Assembly: GCA_900542555.1 (NCBI GenBank) | Contig: UQNU01000004.1 | Coordinates: forward strand, 1-61,738 | DNA from: an uncultured Collinsella sp. | Lineage (GTDB): Bacteria > Actinomycetota > Coriobacteriia > Coriobacteriales > Coriobacteriaceae | Direction: 5' to 3' | DNA: 61,738 bases | In this document: piece by piece, positions 33,054 through 41,482 of the stretch | How positions within the stretch are numbered: position 1 is the first letter of the stretch | How the letters are laid out: the number at the start of each line of letters is the position of its first letter | Notes under the pieces: generated by a model | What the model was told of the DNA's origin: nothing | The model's database searches: none | Seen by the model: the letters and a program-made list of their open reading frames with translations, nothing else | Position numbers and translations under genes: made by a program

Positions 33054-33383
33054 GCGGAGGATGGGGGTTCCAATGCGAAAAGGGGGCGCTATGCCGATGC
33101 ATGCCTCTATTCGCAAGCGCGTCTATACTCGAAGGACTGAGCATGACTATCCGGTGAGATATGTCGCTTTGCGGTATCCACCCCATCCATCAATTCTGTC
33201 GTCTCAACAGCTCCAGCAACCGCAATAAACCAGATCCTCTTTTTGCCGTTCACAGAATATTTTTACCGTTCAGAGAGTTTTCGCAGCTAAAATGTTGTGC
33301 AACAAAATGTTGCTCAATGGATGTGAAGCGTTTTGTCGTATGAATCAAATGTACCTATTTGATTCGTCGAGAGGCCGAGCGAC
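33054..33383 (+). promoter_or_regulatory. Leader of the BREX operon with palindromes
   Basis: A 330-base, visibly AT-richer gap with no gene. GAATCAAAT (33342-33350) and ATTTGATTC (33357-33365) are perfect inverted repeats ending 18 bases before the brxA ATG. Further up, GCAACA/TGTTGC (33298-33312) form another palindrome. TTACCG (33264) and TAAAAT (33288) could be a promoter with 18-base spacing. BREX loci often have a dedicated repressor acting here; none is encoded upstream, so the operon's own winged-helix protein at 42484 is a candidate. Confidence 0.5.
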
Positions 33384-34007
33384 ATGAGCATGCCCACCAC
33401 CTATCGTGGTTCTATGACACGTGAACAGTGGCTTGTTAATGAGACGCGTGTCGTTGCGCGCCTCATGGTGGACGAGAACTTTTCTGATACGAAAGAGATA
33501 ATTGAAAAGGTCACCGCCCAAAATCTCTTTCAATATCCTACTGAGCGCGAGCAAAAATCTATCACCCGTGCTTGCTGCCGCCGGTTGTTGGCTCTTAGTG
33601 AAGACAAAGACGTGCGCGCGAGCCTGATTAACCTTGCTGCGCATGGCTCGCTCGAACAGCTCGCGCAGGTCAACCTGTATGCAATGATGTGCGACAACCG
33701 AGTTGTTTGGGACTTTATGACGTGCGTGATTGCCCCTAAGTTCAATCTTTTTGATCTCTCGCTTCGAAAATCGGAGATCGTTACGTTTATCGAAGGGCTT
33801 CGCGCGCAGGACGATCGCGTTGCAACGTGGTCGGATGCTACGTGCAATAAGGTGCGCCAAGTCCTCGTCAACTGTATAGAGGGCGCCGGATTGTATAGCC
33901 GCAAAACCGAAACCCTTCGTCCGCCATTGCTCGATTTTGAGCTCGAGCGTTGCGTTCGGGCCAACGACGATGCCGCGGTTCTGCCTGCCTTTGGCATAAC
34001 GGAATAG
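33384..34007 (+). CDS. brxA: BREX protein BrxA (DUF1819)
   Basis: First gene of the BREX operon. 207 residues, mostly helical. I recognise it by position and by the DUF1819 pattern: YRGSMTREQWLVNETRVVARLM, a helical middle with RACCRRLLAL, the WDFMTCVIAPKFNLFD region and the C-terminal ALLEF-type stretch PPLLDFELERCVRAN. BrxA is reported to be a small DNA-binding protein needed for defence in type 1 systems. The ATG has GAGAGGCCGAGCGAC. Nine bases separate it from brxB. Confidence 0.85.
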   Translation: MSMPTTYRGSMTREQWLVNETRVVARLMVDENFSDTKEIIEKVTAQNLFQYPTEREQKSITRACCRRLLALSEDKDVRASLINLAAHGSLEQLAQVNLYAMMCDNRVVWDFMTCVIAPKFNLFDLSLRKSEIVTFIEGLRAQDDRVATWSDATCNKVRQVLVNCIEGAGLYSRKTETLRPPLLDFELERCVRANDDAAVLPAFGITE

Positions 34008-34016
34008 GGGTGCGAG

Positions 34017-34631
34017 ATGACAGCAACCGAGTTGCCTTCAATCGATATGAGCTTTGAGCTCATTCGTTCCAAATTCCACGACCCCGAGTTTTTGAATTGT
34101 CGTGGCTTGGGTGGCGAGGTTCCACTCTACATCTATCCATATGCAGCTAGGCAAGAAGACCAGGTGCGCGCTCTGACTCAGCAGCTAGTGGATGATAACG
34201 AACGCGAGCGCCAGGCAAAAACCGACACCCCTAACATTGTTTCGTTTGATCTGTGGAGCGTATTTATCGGCATTTGCGAAAAACGCGGCATCTTAGAAAA
34301 GATGAGCGCCCTCGAGGAAAAACGAGGCAGCGATCACTTCTTGCAACGCATGCAGAGCCGAATGGGGCCCGAGAAGTACCTCGAGTTCATTCACGGCAGC
34401 TTTATCGAGAGATACGGCGAGCCGAAGCGCGGGCGCGACGTCCTGATTATCACGGGCGTTGGCAAGATTTACCCGTTCATGCGTGCCCACATCATTCTCG
34501 AGTCTATTCAGCCGGTATTTTCCGATATCCCCGTCGTTTTGTTTTATCCCGGCACCTATGACGGGCAGCAGTTAAAGCTGTTTGGCACGATTGCCGACGG
34601 CAACTACTATCGCGCGTTTAACCAACTCTAA
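34017..34631 (+). CDS. brxB: BREX protein BrxB (DUF1788)
   Basis: 204 residues matching DUF1788. Signatures: FELIRSKFHDPEFLNCRGLGGEVPLYIYPY near the start, VSFDLWSVFIGICEKRGIL, and the core VLIITGVGKIYPFMRAHIILESIQ followed by IPVVLFYPGTYDGQQLKLFG and YYRAF at the end. BrxB is a core component of type 1, 5 and 6 BREX; its biochemical role is not settled. The ATG has ATAGGGGTGCGAG. Together with BrxA it places this locus with the brxA-brxB-brxC-pglX-pglZ group. Confidence 0.88.
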   Translation: MTATELPSIDMSFELIRSKFHDPEFLNCRGLGGEVPLYIYPYAARQEDQVRALTQQLVDDNERERQAKTDTPNIVSFDLWSVFIGICEKRGILEKMSALEEKRGSDHFLQRMQSRMGPEKYLEFIHGSFIERYGEPKRGRDVLIITGVGKIYPFMRAHIILESIQPVFSDIPVVLFYPGTYDGQQLKLFGTIADGNYYRAFNQL

Positions 34632-34661
34632 AAACGTTTCCGGTCATCGAAAGGCATTCCC

Positions 34662-36929
34662 ATGAAGATCAAAGATATGTTTGAGCACGATATCGACCGA
34701 AACATTAACGGTGTAATTAAGGTCGATCAGGAGGATGACGGCAGTGTCAGGCAAGAGCTGAACGAATACGTTGTGACCGACGAGCTTCACCGCCATTTCA
34801 AGACGCTTTTCGATGCGTATGATCGGGCCCTCGATGCTCCGACGGACAAAGTTGGCGTGTGGATCAGCGGTTCGTTTGGCTCGGGTAAATCCCATTTCCT
34901 CAAGATGCTTAGCTACCTGTTCACAAACCGTGAGGCGGCGGGTAAAACTGCGATTGAGTATATTGCCCCGCGTTTTGAAGATGAAGAACTTGCCGACAAA
35001 GCAAAGCGCGCGGCGGGCGTGACGACCGACGCCATCCTCTTTAATATGGGCATCAAAAGCCCGCTCAATAAGGATGGCAGCGCGGTTGCGCGCATTTTTG
35101 CCAAGATGTATTACGAGAGCCGTGGGTTCTACGGTGCAGATTTTAAGCTCGCTCGCCTGGAGCGTCGTATTGACGACGCTGGTAAAACTCGGGAATTCCG
35201 TGCCGCATTTGAAGAGATTAATCATAGCTCCTGGGTCGATGGCCGCGAGGACTACGACTTTAACTCCGACGACGTTATCGAGGCACTCAGTCGCACGGGC
35301 GTCATGAGCAAGGACGAGGCAGAGCGCTGGTATGAAAAATCGGAAAGCAATGATTTTTCAATCGACCAGCTTACCGACGATATTGCTAAATACACAAAGC
35401 GTCGAGAGCAAGAATGCGGCGGCTCATATCGCATGATCTTTATGGCCGACGAGATGAGCCAGTTTATCGCGAGCGATACCGAGCTAATGCTGAACTTGCA
35501 GAGCATTGTCGAGGCGCTAGGCACCAAATGTGGCGGCCGTGTATGGGTTATGGTCACCGGACAGCAGGCGATTGATCAAATTACCAAGGTTAAGGGCAGC
35601 GACTTCTCCAAGATTCAGGATCGCTTTAATACGCGCTTGTCGTTGAGCAGCTCGTGCGCCGATGAAGTTATTCGTCGCCGCATTTTGGCGAAAAATCAGG
35701 ATGCGAACGACTTGCTGAAAGCTGAATACCAGGAGCGCTCGGCGGTCCTCAACAACTTGTATAGCTTTAAGGATGCGGCGGCCGATTTAATTGGCTACGA
35801 GGGCGCCGAAGACTTCGCCAGCACGTATCCGTTTGCTGATTACCAGTTTAAGCTCATTCAAAAAATCATGGATGAGCTGCGCAATCACGGCGCGTCCGGA
35901 AAAAACAGCTCAAGTGCCGAGCGTTCCATGCTGAGCGGTTTTCAAGACTCCGCTCGATGCATAGAGGAAAAGGACCAGAACGCGCTGGTTCCGCTTTGGC
36001 GTTTCTACAATACGATCTCGACGTCGCTCGAGGACTATCATCGTCGCGTAGTTCTTCGAGCGGCGGATGCCGCCCAAAAGGGACAGGGTCTTGAGGAATG
36101 CGACATTCCGGTACTCAAGCTGCTTTTCTTGATCCTGTATGTCGATAAGGACATGCCGGCAAACGTTGAAAACTTGGTCACCCTAATGACCGACGACGTC
36201 CGCACCGACCGCATTGTCGTTCGCGAGCAGATTTCGCAGTCCCTGGAGCGTTTGGTACGCCAAAACTATGTAGCTCGCAATGGCGAAACGTATAAGTACC
36301 TGACCGACGAAGAGCAGGAGATCGCCCAGCAGATTTCGCGCGTGCAGCCGGATGCTGCGAAGATTACGTCCAAGGCCGCACAGATTATGTTTAGGCAGGT
36401 CTTCGAAAACGCCAAGGTAACGGTCGGCAAAAACGTTTTTGACGTTGAGGAATATCTGGACGACACCCGTTACAACAGTGCATCGGGGCTGGCGCTGCGC
36501 GCGATTACTGGTGTGGATGACACCCCGATTCCTTCGCGCGAGGACCTGCTCCTTAGCTCTAGCAGGGGAGAAGCCATTGTAGTGCTCGATTCCCAGCAAG
36601 ACTACTACGACTGCCTGTATCAGTCGGCATGTATTGAGCAATACCTCAATAGCCGTCAGGCAGACAATCGCAGTGAAGTGGTGGCTTCGATTTTGCGTGG
36701 CAAGCAGGAAGAGCGCGTCGCTCTGGATAAGCGTGCAGAGGAGCTTATGCGCCAGGCGGTGCTGCATGGAACGTTTTATGTCTATGGCGGTGAGTATTCG
36801 CCGGTCAAATCGGCGTCTGCCAAGAATATGATCGAGGACTGCGTGCGCCAGCTTGTCTCTGTTACGTACAGCAAGCTGCCACTTATCGATAAAAACTACG
36901 ACAGCGATATGCAGATTAAGCAGATTTAA
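34662..36929 (+). CDS. brxC: BrxC ATPase, N-terminal part (gene split by a frameshift)
   Basis: 755 residues carrying the ATPase region of BrxC, a large AAA-type ATPase essential for BREX. Start MKIKDMFEHDIDRNINGVIK is typical; Walker A is SGSFGSGKSHFLKML (residues 69-83); a Walker B-like strand is MIFMADEMSQF. Full BrxC is about 1,200 residues. This frame stops at TAA 36927 after QIKQI, and the next frame is open from 36920 onward. Adding one T to the TTT at 36925-36927 would read QIKQI-LTAYTPA-MNGQEP and give a 1,196-residue protein. So this is most simply one gene broken by loss of one T, or by a sequencing error. Confidence 0.88.
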   Translation: MKIKDMFEHDIDRNINGVIKVDQEDDGSVRQELNEYVVTDELHRHFKTLFDAYDRALDAPTDKVGVWISGSFGSGKSHFLKMLSYLFTNREAAGKTAIEYIAPRFEDEELADKAKRAAGVTTDAILFNMGIKSPLNKDGSAVARIFAKMYYESRGFYGADFKLARLERRIDDAGKTREFRAAFEEINHSSWVDGREDYDFNSDDVIEALSRTGVMSKDEAERWYEKSESNDFSIDQLTDDIAKYTKRREQECGGSYRMIFMADEMSQFIASDTELMLNLQSIVEALGTKCGGRVWVMVTGQQAIDQITKVKGSDFSKIQDRFNTRLSLSSSCADEVIRRRILAKNQDANDLLKAEYQERSAVLNNLYSFKDAAADLIGYEGAEDFASTYPFADYQFKLIQKIMDELRNHGASGKNSSSAERSMLSGFQDSARCIEEKDQNALVPLWRFYNTISTSLEDYHRRVVLRAADAAQKGQGLEECDIPVLKLLFLILYVDKDMPANVENLVTLMTDDVRTDRIVVREQISQSLERLVRQNYVARNGETYKYLTDEEQEIAQQISRVQPDAAKITSKAAQIMFRQVFENAKVTVGKNVFDVEEYLDDTRYNSASGLALRAITGVDDTPIPSREDLLLSSSRGEAIVVLDSQQDYYDCLYQSACIEQYLNSRQADNRSEVVASILRGKQEERVALDKRAEELMRQAVLHGTFYVYGGEYSPVKSASAKNMIEDCVRQLVSVTYSKLPLIDKNYDSDMQIKQI

Positions 36930-36946
36930 CCGCGTACACTCCGGCA

Positions 36947-38251
36947 ATGAATGGACAAGAACCCAATGCCGGGGCCATCGAAGCGGTTATGCGCCTGCTG
37001 GAAGCTCGCGCTGCCCAACATATGCAGGTAACAATGAGCGAGCTGCTCGAGACATATCATGCGAAGCCTTATGGTTGGGCGGAGATTGACATTGCCGCCG
37101 TGGTTGCAACGCTGCTAGCGCAAAAGCGCGCTTGCCTACTCTGTGCGGGACAAGCGATTGATCTTAGGGATTCCAAGATCATCGATTATCTGCGAAAAGC
37201 TGCTAAGGCACGACAGGCTGTTGTCGAGGCGCGCCAGCAGCTTTCTCGAGCAGCCATATCTAAGGCGCGACAGGCTGTAGAAGAGTTGAGCGGCAATCAT
37301 ACTCTGCCGCTCGAAGAGGACAGCCTTGCCGAGGCATGTCGCGGGGAGCTTGAAAAGCGCCACGATAGCTTGGCGAGCCTTCTTTCGGTCGAGTACCAGC
37401 GTAACCCAGGTTACCCGGGCAATAAGGAGGTCGTGCATGCAAAGAACCTTATCGAAGGCTTATTGCAGAGCGGCCGCGATGCCGTCGATCTAATTATGGC
37501 GATCGCCGGAAAAGAGGAGGAGCTGGGAGATGCGGCTGAAGATCTCGAAGATATTGACGAGTTTTTCGGTAGCAAGGTAGCTGTATTCGACAGTGCCTGC
37601 GAGATATTCAAGCGAATGGAGAGCGAGCGCGATTACTTTGAGGGTGATTCTGAGACGCTTGATGCGCTTTCCGTTATTGGAGGAGCGGTTAAGCAACCGA
37701 GCCTGAGTCTGCAGTTCCAAAAGCTATCAGAGGTAAACTTAAAGGTTAGGACCGCCTACAAGGAGCTGTTAGACCAAAAGCGTATCGCCATGCTCAATTC
37801 TGTCGAGGAGCGCTATGGGGATATCGAAGCGTATGCCCAAAATAGGGGCGTCGCTCTGGCGCGCATCGGGGAGACCCACAGTGCTCGAAAAGATGAGGTG
37901 CATAATGCGACAACGCTGACCGCCCTGGATGCGGTGCCGGCCAAGCTCGATCGTGCTCAGACGGCACTGTACAGAATGATCGATGAAGCCTATGAAGAGG
38001 CGAATCGTCCCAAACCGGCAAATACGAGTGTGACGGTAACGACCGATCATTCGGGGGTCACTGCGCCAGGCCTGCCGAATAAGCCCCAATCTGTGCCGGT
38101 ACCTAGGCGACGCGTCAAATCGGTGAGCCGCAGCATGGTCTTTAGGCCGCTGGAGCTGAGCTCGCAACAGCAGATCGATGACTATTTGGAGGCCGCGCGC
38201 AAAGAGCTGCTGCGAAGCCTTGAGGGTAATGACGCCATCCGTTTGGGCTAA
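36947..38251 (+). CDS. brxC: BrxC, C-terminal part (gene split by a frameshift)
   Basis: 434 residues corresponding to the rest of BrxC: MQVTMSELLETYHAKPYGWAEIDIAAVVATLLAQ is the typical winged-helix-like segment after the ATPase core, followed by long helices and a C-terminal FRPLELSSQQQIDDYLEAARKEL. The first possible ATG (36947) has no Shine-Dalgarno sequence, which argues against an independently translated gene. The frame is already open from 36920. If translated alone it would lack ATPase motifs. A functional split at a domain boundary, as two polypeptides, is the alternative. Confidence 0.82.
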   Translation: MNGQEPNAGAIEAVMRLLEARAAQHMQVTMSELLETYHAKPYGWAEIDIAAVVATLLAQKRACLLCAGQAIDLRDSKIIDYLRKAAKARQAVVEARQQLSRAAISKARQAVEELSGNHTLPLEEDSLAEACRGELEKRHDSLASLLSVEYQRNPGYPGNKEVVHAKNLIEGLLQSGRDAVDLIMAIAGKEEELGDAAEDLEDIDEFFGSKVAVFDSACEIFKRMESERDYFEGDSETLDALSVIGGAVKQPSLSLQFQKLSEVNLKVRTAYKELLDQKRIAMLNSVEERYGDIEAYAQNRGVALARIGETHSARKDEVHNATTLTALDAVPAKLDRAQTALYRMIDEAYEEANRPKPANTSVTVTTDHSGVTAPGLPNKPQSVPVPRRRVKSVSRSMVFRPLELSSQQQIDDYLEAARKELLRSLEGNDAIRLG

Positions 38252-38260
38252 GGGAGAAAC

Positions 38261-40783
38261 ATGGATACGAAAGAGCTCGAAAAGTTTTGCCCTTGGGCAC
38301 GCATCCGCTTAATTGATGAGGTACGTCAACGTTGCTATGCCTACGGGCTCGACGATGCGGGGCGTGTAGAATTCGATCGCGATGCATCCATCGTTAAGGG
38401 CACGGTGCTCTCTGCGCTCGAGCGTTCGCAACGTTCGGAGCTATATCGCCGCATAGAGCATGACGGCTATGCGCACTTTTGCGAGGAAATGGCCTACACC
38501 TGGTTCAATCGCTTCGCTGCAATACGCTATATGGAAGTACGAGGCTATCTGCCCTGTGGCGTGCGCATGCTAAGTTCATATTGTGAAACCTCGGAGTACG
38601 ATAGTTTTTCGCCAGACTGCTTGTGTATGCCGACGGAGCTTGATCTGCCGGGCTTAGAGCGCGATCGCGTGTTTGACCTTGTCGCTGCAGCAGATGATGA
38701 GGCACTGTTTCGCCTTATTTTGGTAGCTCAGATGAACGAGCTCGCCGAGTGCTTGCCCGCCATCTTTGGCCGCGTGGGCACGGCGGATGCGTTGCTGCTT
38801 CCGACAAGGCTTTTGGACCGCGGTGAAGAAGGCGTGCTGTGCGCTCTAGTCGAACGGGTTAAGCGCAGCACGTGGGAAAACGTCGAGTCCCTGGGCTGGA
38901 TGTATCAGTTCTACAATTCCGAGGTCAAAGACGCATTCTTTAAATCTAAGGCCAAGGAGACGCCGGACACCATCGGTCCTGCCACGCAACTGTTTACGCC
39001 CAACTGGATCGTGCGCTACATGGTGCAGAACTCCTTGGGGCGTTTGTGGATGTTGAACAACCCGAGAAGTCCTCTGCGTGATGAAATGGATTACTACATC
39101 GAGCCCGATGCGGAGCACGAGGACTTCATTAAAATCGAGGGTCCCGAGGATATTTCGCTGTGCGACCCGGCTTGTGGATCGGGACATATTCTCGTTTACG
39201 CCTTTGAACTTCTGGCAAAGATGTATTTAGAGCGCGAATACCGTATGCGTGACATTCCCGGACTCATTCTATCCAAGAACCTCCATGGTATGGAAATTGA
39301 CCCTCGCGCTGCCCAGATTGCAGGTTTGGCGCTGGCCATGTGTGCCCGAGAGATGGATAGGCGTTTCTTTGGCCGTGGGGTTCAGGCGGATGTTGCCGTG
39401 CTGGAGTCGGTTGTGCTGGAAGAAGACGACATTCCGCAGGGCGCTGCGCTTGCCAAGAAGAAGGATCTCATCGATGCCCTATCGCATCTGGACGAGGTAG
39501 GTTCGCTGCTCGCTCCGAGCGGGGGCGACCTTGCCGCACTACGTGAGGCGATCGAGCTCACCGGCACCGATGGTCTGTTTGACGGTAGTTCTAAAAAGAA
39601 ACTGGAATGTGCCCTTAAGACCTGCGAGATTCTCGCTCGCCGCCACGACTGTGTGGTGGCCAACCCGCCCTACATGGGCAGCTCCAGCTTCGGCCCCTTC
39701 ATGTCCAAGTGGGTCAAGAAGAGCTACCCCGACGTCAAGAGCGATTTGTGCACATGCTTTATCGAGCGCATTTTTTCTCTTACGGAGACTGCAGGCCTTT
39801 CTGGTCTAGCCACGTCGAACAGCTGGATGTTTTTGTCTTCCTATGAATTGCTCCGGAAACGTCTTGTCAATGAAAAAACAATCGATAGTCTCATTCAGCT
39901 TTCCGTGCATGGTTTCCATGGAATTGCTGCCCAGGTTTGTACTTTTGTAATTAGGAACAAGTGCGTTTCAGGATATCGCGGCGGATATGTCAGGCTGAAC
40001 GATTTCGATCACTGGACTCTTCAGGATAAGAAGGCTCTTGAGGCGATCGGGAATCCCGACTGTTGCTGGTTCTACCGTCGCAACGCCGCGACTTTCAATC
40101 AGATCCCGGGTACTTCCATTGCTTACTGGGCAAGTGATGGACTGATTAGTTCGTTTAAAAACGGAAAGAGGCTCGGAGACATAACGGATACCCATCTTGG
40201 AATGGCTACATGCGACAACGAGCGTTTTCTTCGTCTTTGGTGGGAGGTGGGAAAAAAAGGAAGAGCCTGCCCGAGGGAGTATCCCTATTCGTTCCCTACT
40301 GTTTCGTGGGCGCCATACAACAAAGGTGGCATATTCAGAAAGTGGTACGGAAACGACGAATATGTTGTTAACTGGTCGGACAACGGCGGGACCTTGGATA
40401 AGGCTGGCGCGGTTATGATTAATGAAGCTTTGCGCTTTAGGCCAATGTTTTCATGGACGCGAGTTTCAAGCGGGTCTCTTGCCGTTCGTCTAAAACCTTC
40501 TGGTTTCATGTTCGATATGACTGGTCCAGCTGCGTTTGGACTAGACCGCGAACTGAAATATAACGCAGCATTTCTTAACTCATCTATCGGGCTTATGGTT
40601 GCGCGTTTTCTTTCTGCGAGTCTTGACTTTCAGCCGGGTCAAATCGCAACGTATCCGATTATTCAGAATGAGGAGCAGGAGCCGTCGGTCAATGCTATGG
40701 TCGACTCATGCCGCGAACTATCAAAAACCGACTGGGATTCGTTTGAAACTTCCTGGGATTTCAAGCGGCATCCCTTGCTGTAG
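38261..40783 (+). CDS. pglX: BREX adenine methyltransferase PglX/BrxX, N-terminal and recognition part
   Basis: 840 residues. PglX methylates adenine at the non-palindromic BREX site and marks self DNA. S-adenosylmethionine motif I is DPACGSGHILVYAFELL (about residue 302) and catalytic motif IV is NPPYMGSSSFGPFMSKW (about residue 467); N-terminus FCPWARIRLIDEVRQR is typical. From about residue 510 (nucleotide 39790) the DNA is visibly richer in A/T, matching an exchanged target-recognition region. It stops at TAG after SFETSWDFKRHPLL, where family members continue for another ~330 residues; that remainder is found at 41483-42451, beyond an inserted stretch. ATG has TAAGGGAGAAAC. Confidence 0.9.
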   Translation: MDTKELEKFCPWARIRLIDEVRQRCYAYGLDDAGRVEFDRDASIVKGTVLSALERSQRSELYRRIEHDGYAHFCEEMAYTWFNRFAAIRYMEVRGYLPCGVRMLSSYCETSEYDSFSPDCLCMPTELDLPGLERDRVFDLVAAADDEALFRLILVAQMNELAECLPAIFGRVGTADALLLPTRLLDRGEEGVLCALVERVKRSTWENVESLGWMYQFYNSEVKDAFFKSKAKETPDTIGPATQLFTPNWIVRYMVQNSLGRLWMLNNPRSPLRDEMDYYIEPDAEHEDFIKIEGPEDISLCDPACGSGHILVYAFELLAKMYLEREYRMRDIPGLILSKNLHGMEIDPRAAQIAGLALAMCAREMDRRFFGRGVQADVAVLESVVLEEDDIPQGAALAKKKDLIDALSHLDEVGSLLAPSGGDLAALREAIELTGTDGLFDGSSKKKLECALKTCEILARRHDCVVANPPYMGSSSFGPFMSKWVKKSYPDVKSDLCTCFIERIFSLTETAGLSGLATSNSWMFLSSYELLRKRLVNEKTIDSLIQLSVHGFHGIAAQVCTFVIRNKCVSGYRGGYVRLNDFDHWTLQDKKALEAIGNPDCCWFYRRNAATFNQIPGTSIAYWASDGLISSFKNGKRLGDITDTHLGMATCDNERFLRLWWEVGKKGRACPREYPYSFPTVSWAPYNKGGIFRKWYGNDEYVVNWSDNGGTLDKAGAVMINEALRFRPMFSWTRVSSGSLAVRLKPSGFMFDMTGPAAFGLDRELKYNAAFLNSSIGLMVARFLSASLDFQPGQIATYPIIQNEEQEPSVNAMVDSCRELSKTDWDSFETSWDFKRHPLL

Positions 40784-41311
40784 GTGATCGTAGTGAGACC
40801 TGTAATAATCGACGGTGCAAGCTATTACTCCTCTCAAGATGTCGCGGAGCTATGGGACATTAAAGAGGCTACGGTCAGGAGATATGCAGAGCCGAAGTCT
40901 GGCAAAATTCCTGACTGTATAAAACGTGACAAGAACTGGTATATTCCTGTAACCGCAATTCGACCAATTACAAAACCAGTGGCACAGGGCTTGCTGTGGG
41001 GCATCATAGGCGTAAAGAACGACCCTACTTCCTTTTTAGATTTAAGCGGGGAAGGAATCGATAATTCTTTGCTTGATGCCGTTCTTAATGAGCTGTGTCG
41101 GCAGAACTACATCGTCGTGGACTATGGCATCGATGACCTTCATGAAAGGCTTGTTCAAGTTCGAATTACTGTAAAAGGATTTGAGTTAGTTCGCTACAGG
41201 AAACGTTTTAAAGAGAACCCTCTCGACGGTTTTGTCTCTGCGGACGCCATATCCATCGCCCTGTCTGCTGTTCAAACGGTTATGCAGCTAGTTCAATACT
41301 TTCAGGTGTGA
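40784..41311 (+). CDS. Helix-turn-helix protein inserted within pglX
   Basis: About 175 residues, low-GC relative to the operon. The N-terminus SYYSSQDVAELWDIKEATVRRYAEPKSGKIPDCIKRDKNWYIP is an excisionase/MerR-type winged helix. The rest (RPITKPVAQGLLWGIIGVKNDPTSFLDL...) is not recognised; it resembles a widespread accessory family whose members read a DNA-binding HTH plus a helical domain. It starts directly after the pglX stop (GTG 40784 or GTG 40793) with no clear ribosome site, so may be translated by re-initiation. It could be a regulator or recombination factor brought in with the recognition cassette. Function not known. Confidence 0.6.
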   Translation: MIVVRPVIIDGASYYSSQDVAELWDIKEATVRRYAEPKSGKIPDCIKRDKNWYIPVTAIRPITKPVAQGLLWGIIGVKNDPTSFLDLSGEGIDNSLLDAVLNELCRQNYIVVDYGIDDLHERLVQVRITVKGFELVRYRKRFKENPLDGFVSADAISIALSAVQTVMQLVQYFQV

Positions 41312-41316
41312 CACGA

Positions 41317-41448
41317 GTGATTTCAGAACGCGCGATACGTAGATACGATGGGCAATACTTGATTGTTCGTCTTGCGTTTGGTCGGAATCAAACTGCCTTA
41401 CCGGATGCTTCTACGGTAACCCTGTTTTATTTAATTGCCGCTTCTTGA
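41317..41448 (+). CDS. Small ORF (43 codons) at the end of the pglX insertion
   Basis: GTG 41317 to TGA 41446, beginning MISERAIRRYDGQYLIVRL. AGGTG lies 11 bases upstream, inside the end of the previous gene. It overlaps the beginning of the pglX C-terminal frame (open from 41435) in another frame. Whether it is translated is unknown; it may be the remnant of a longer gene that travelled with the cassette. Confidence 0.3.
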   Translation: MISERAIRRYDGQYLIVRLAFGRNQTALPDASTVTLFYLIAAS

Positions 41449-41482
41449 GTTGAATTTCGGCTCGTTTGGATTGGACGCAAAC

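Noticed and set aside
36917..36935. Programmed -1 ribosomal frameshift joining the two halves of brxC
   Set aside because: The site CAGATTTAACC lacks a proper X-XXY-YYZ slippery heptamer and I see no downstream stimulatory stem. A lost T explains it more simply.
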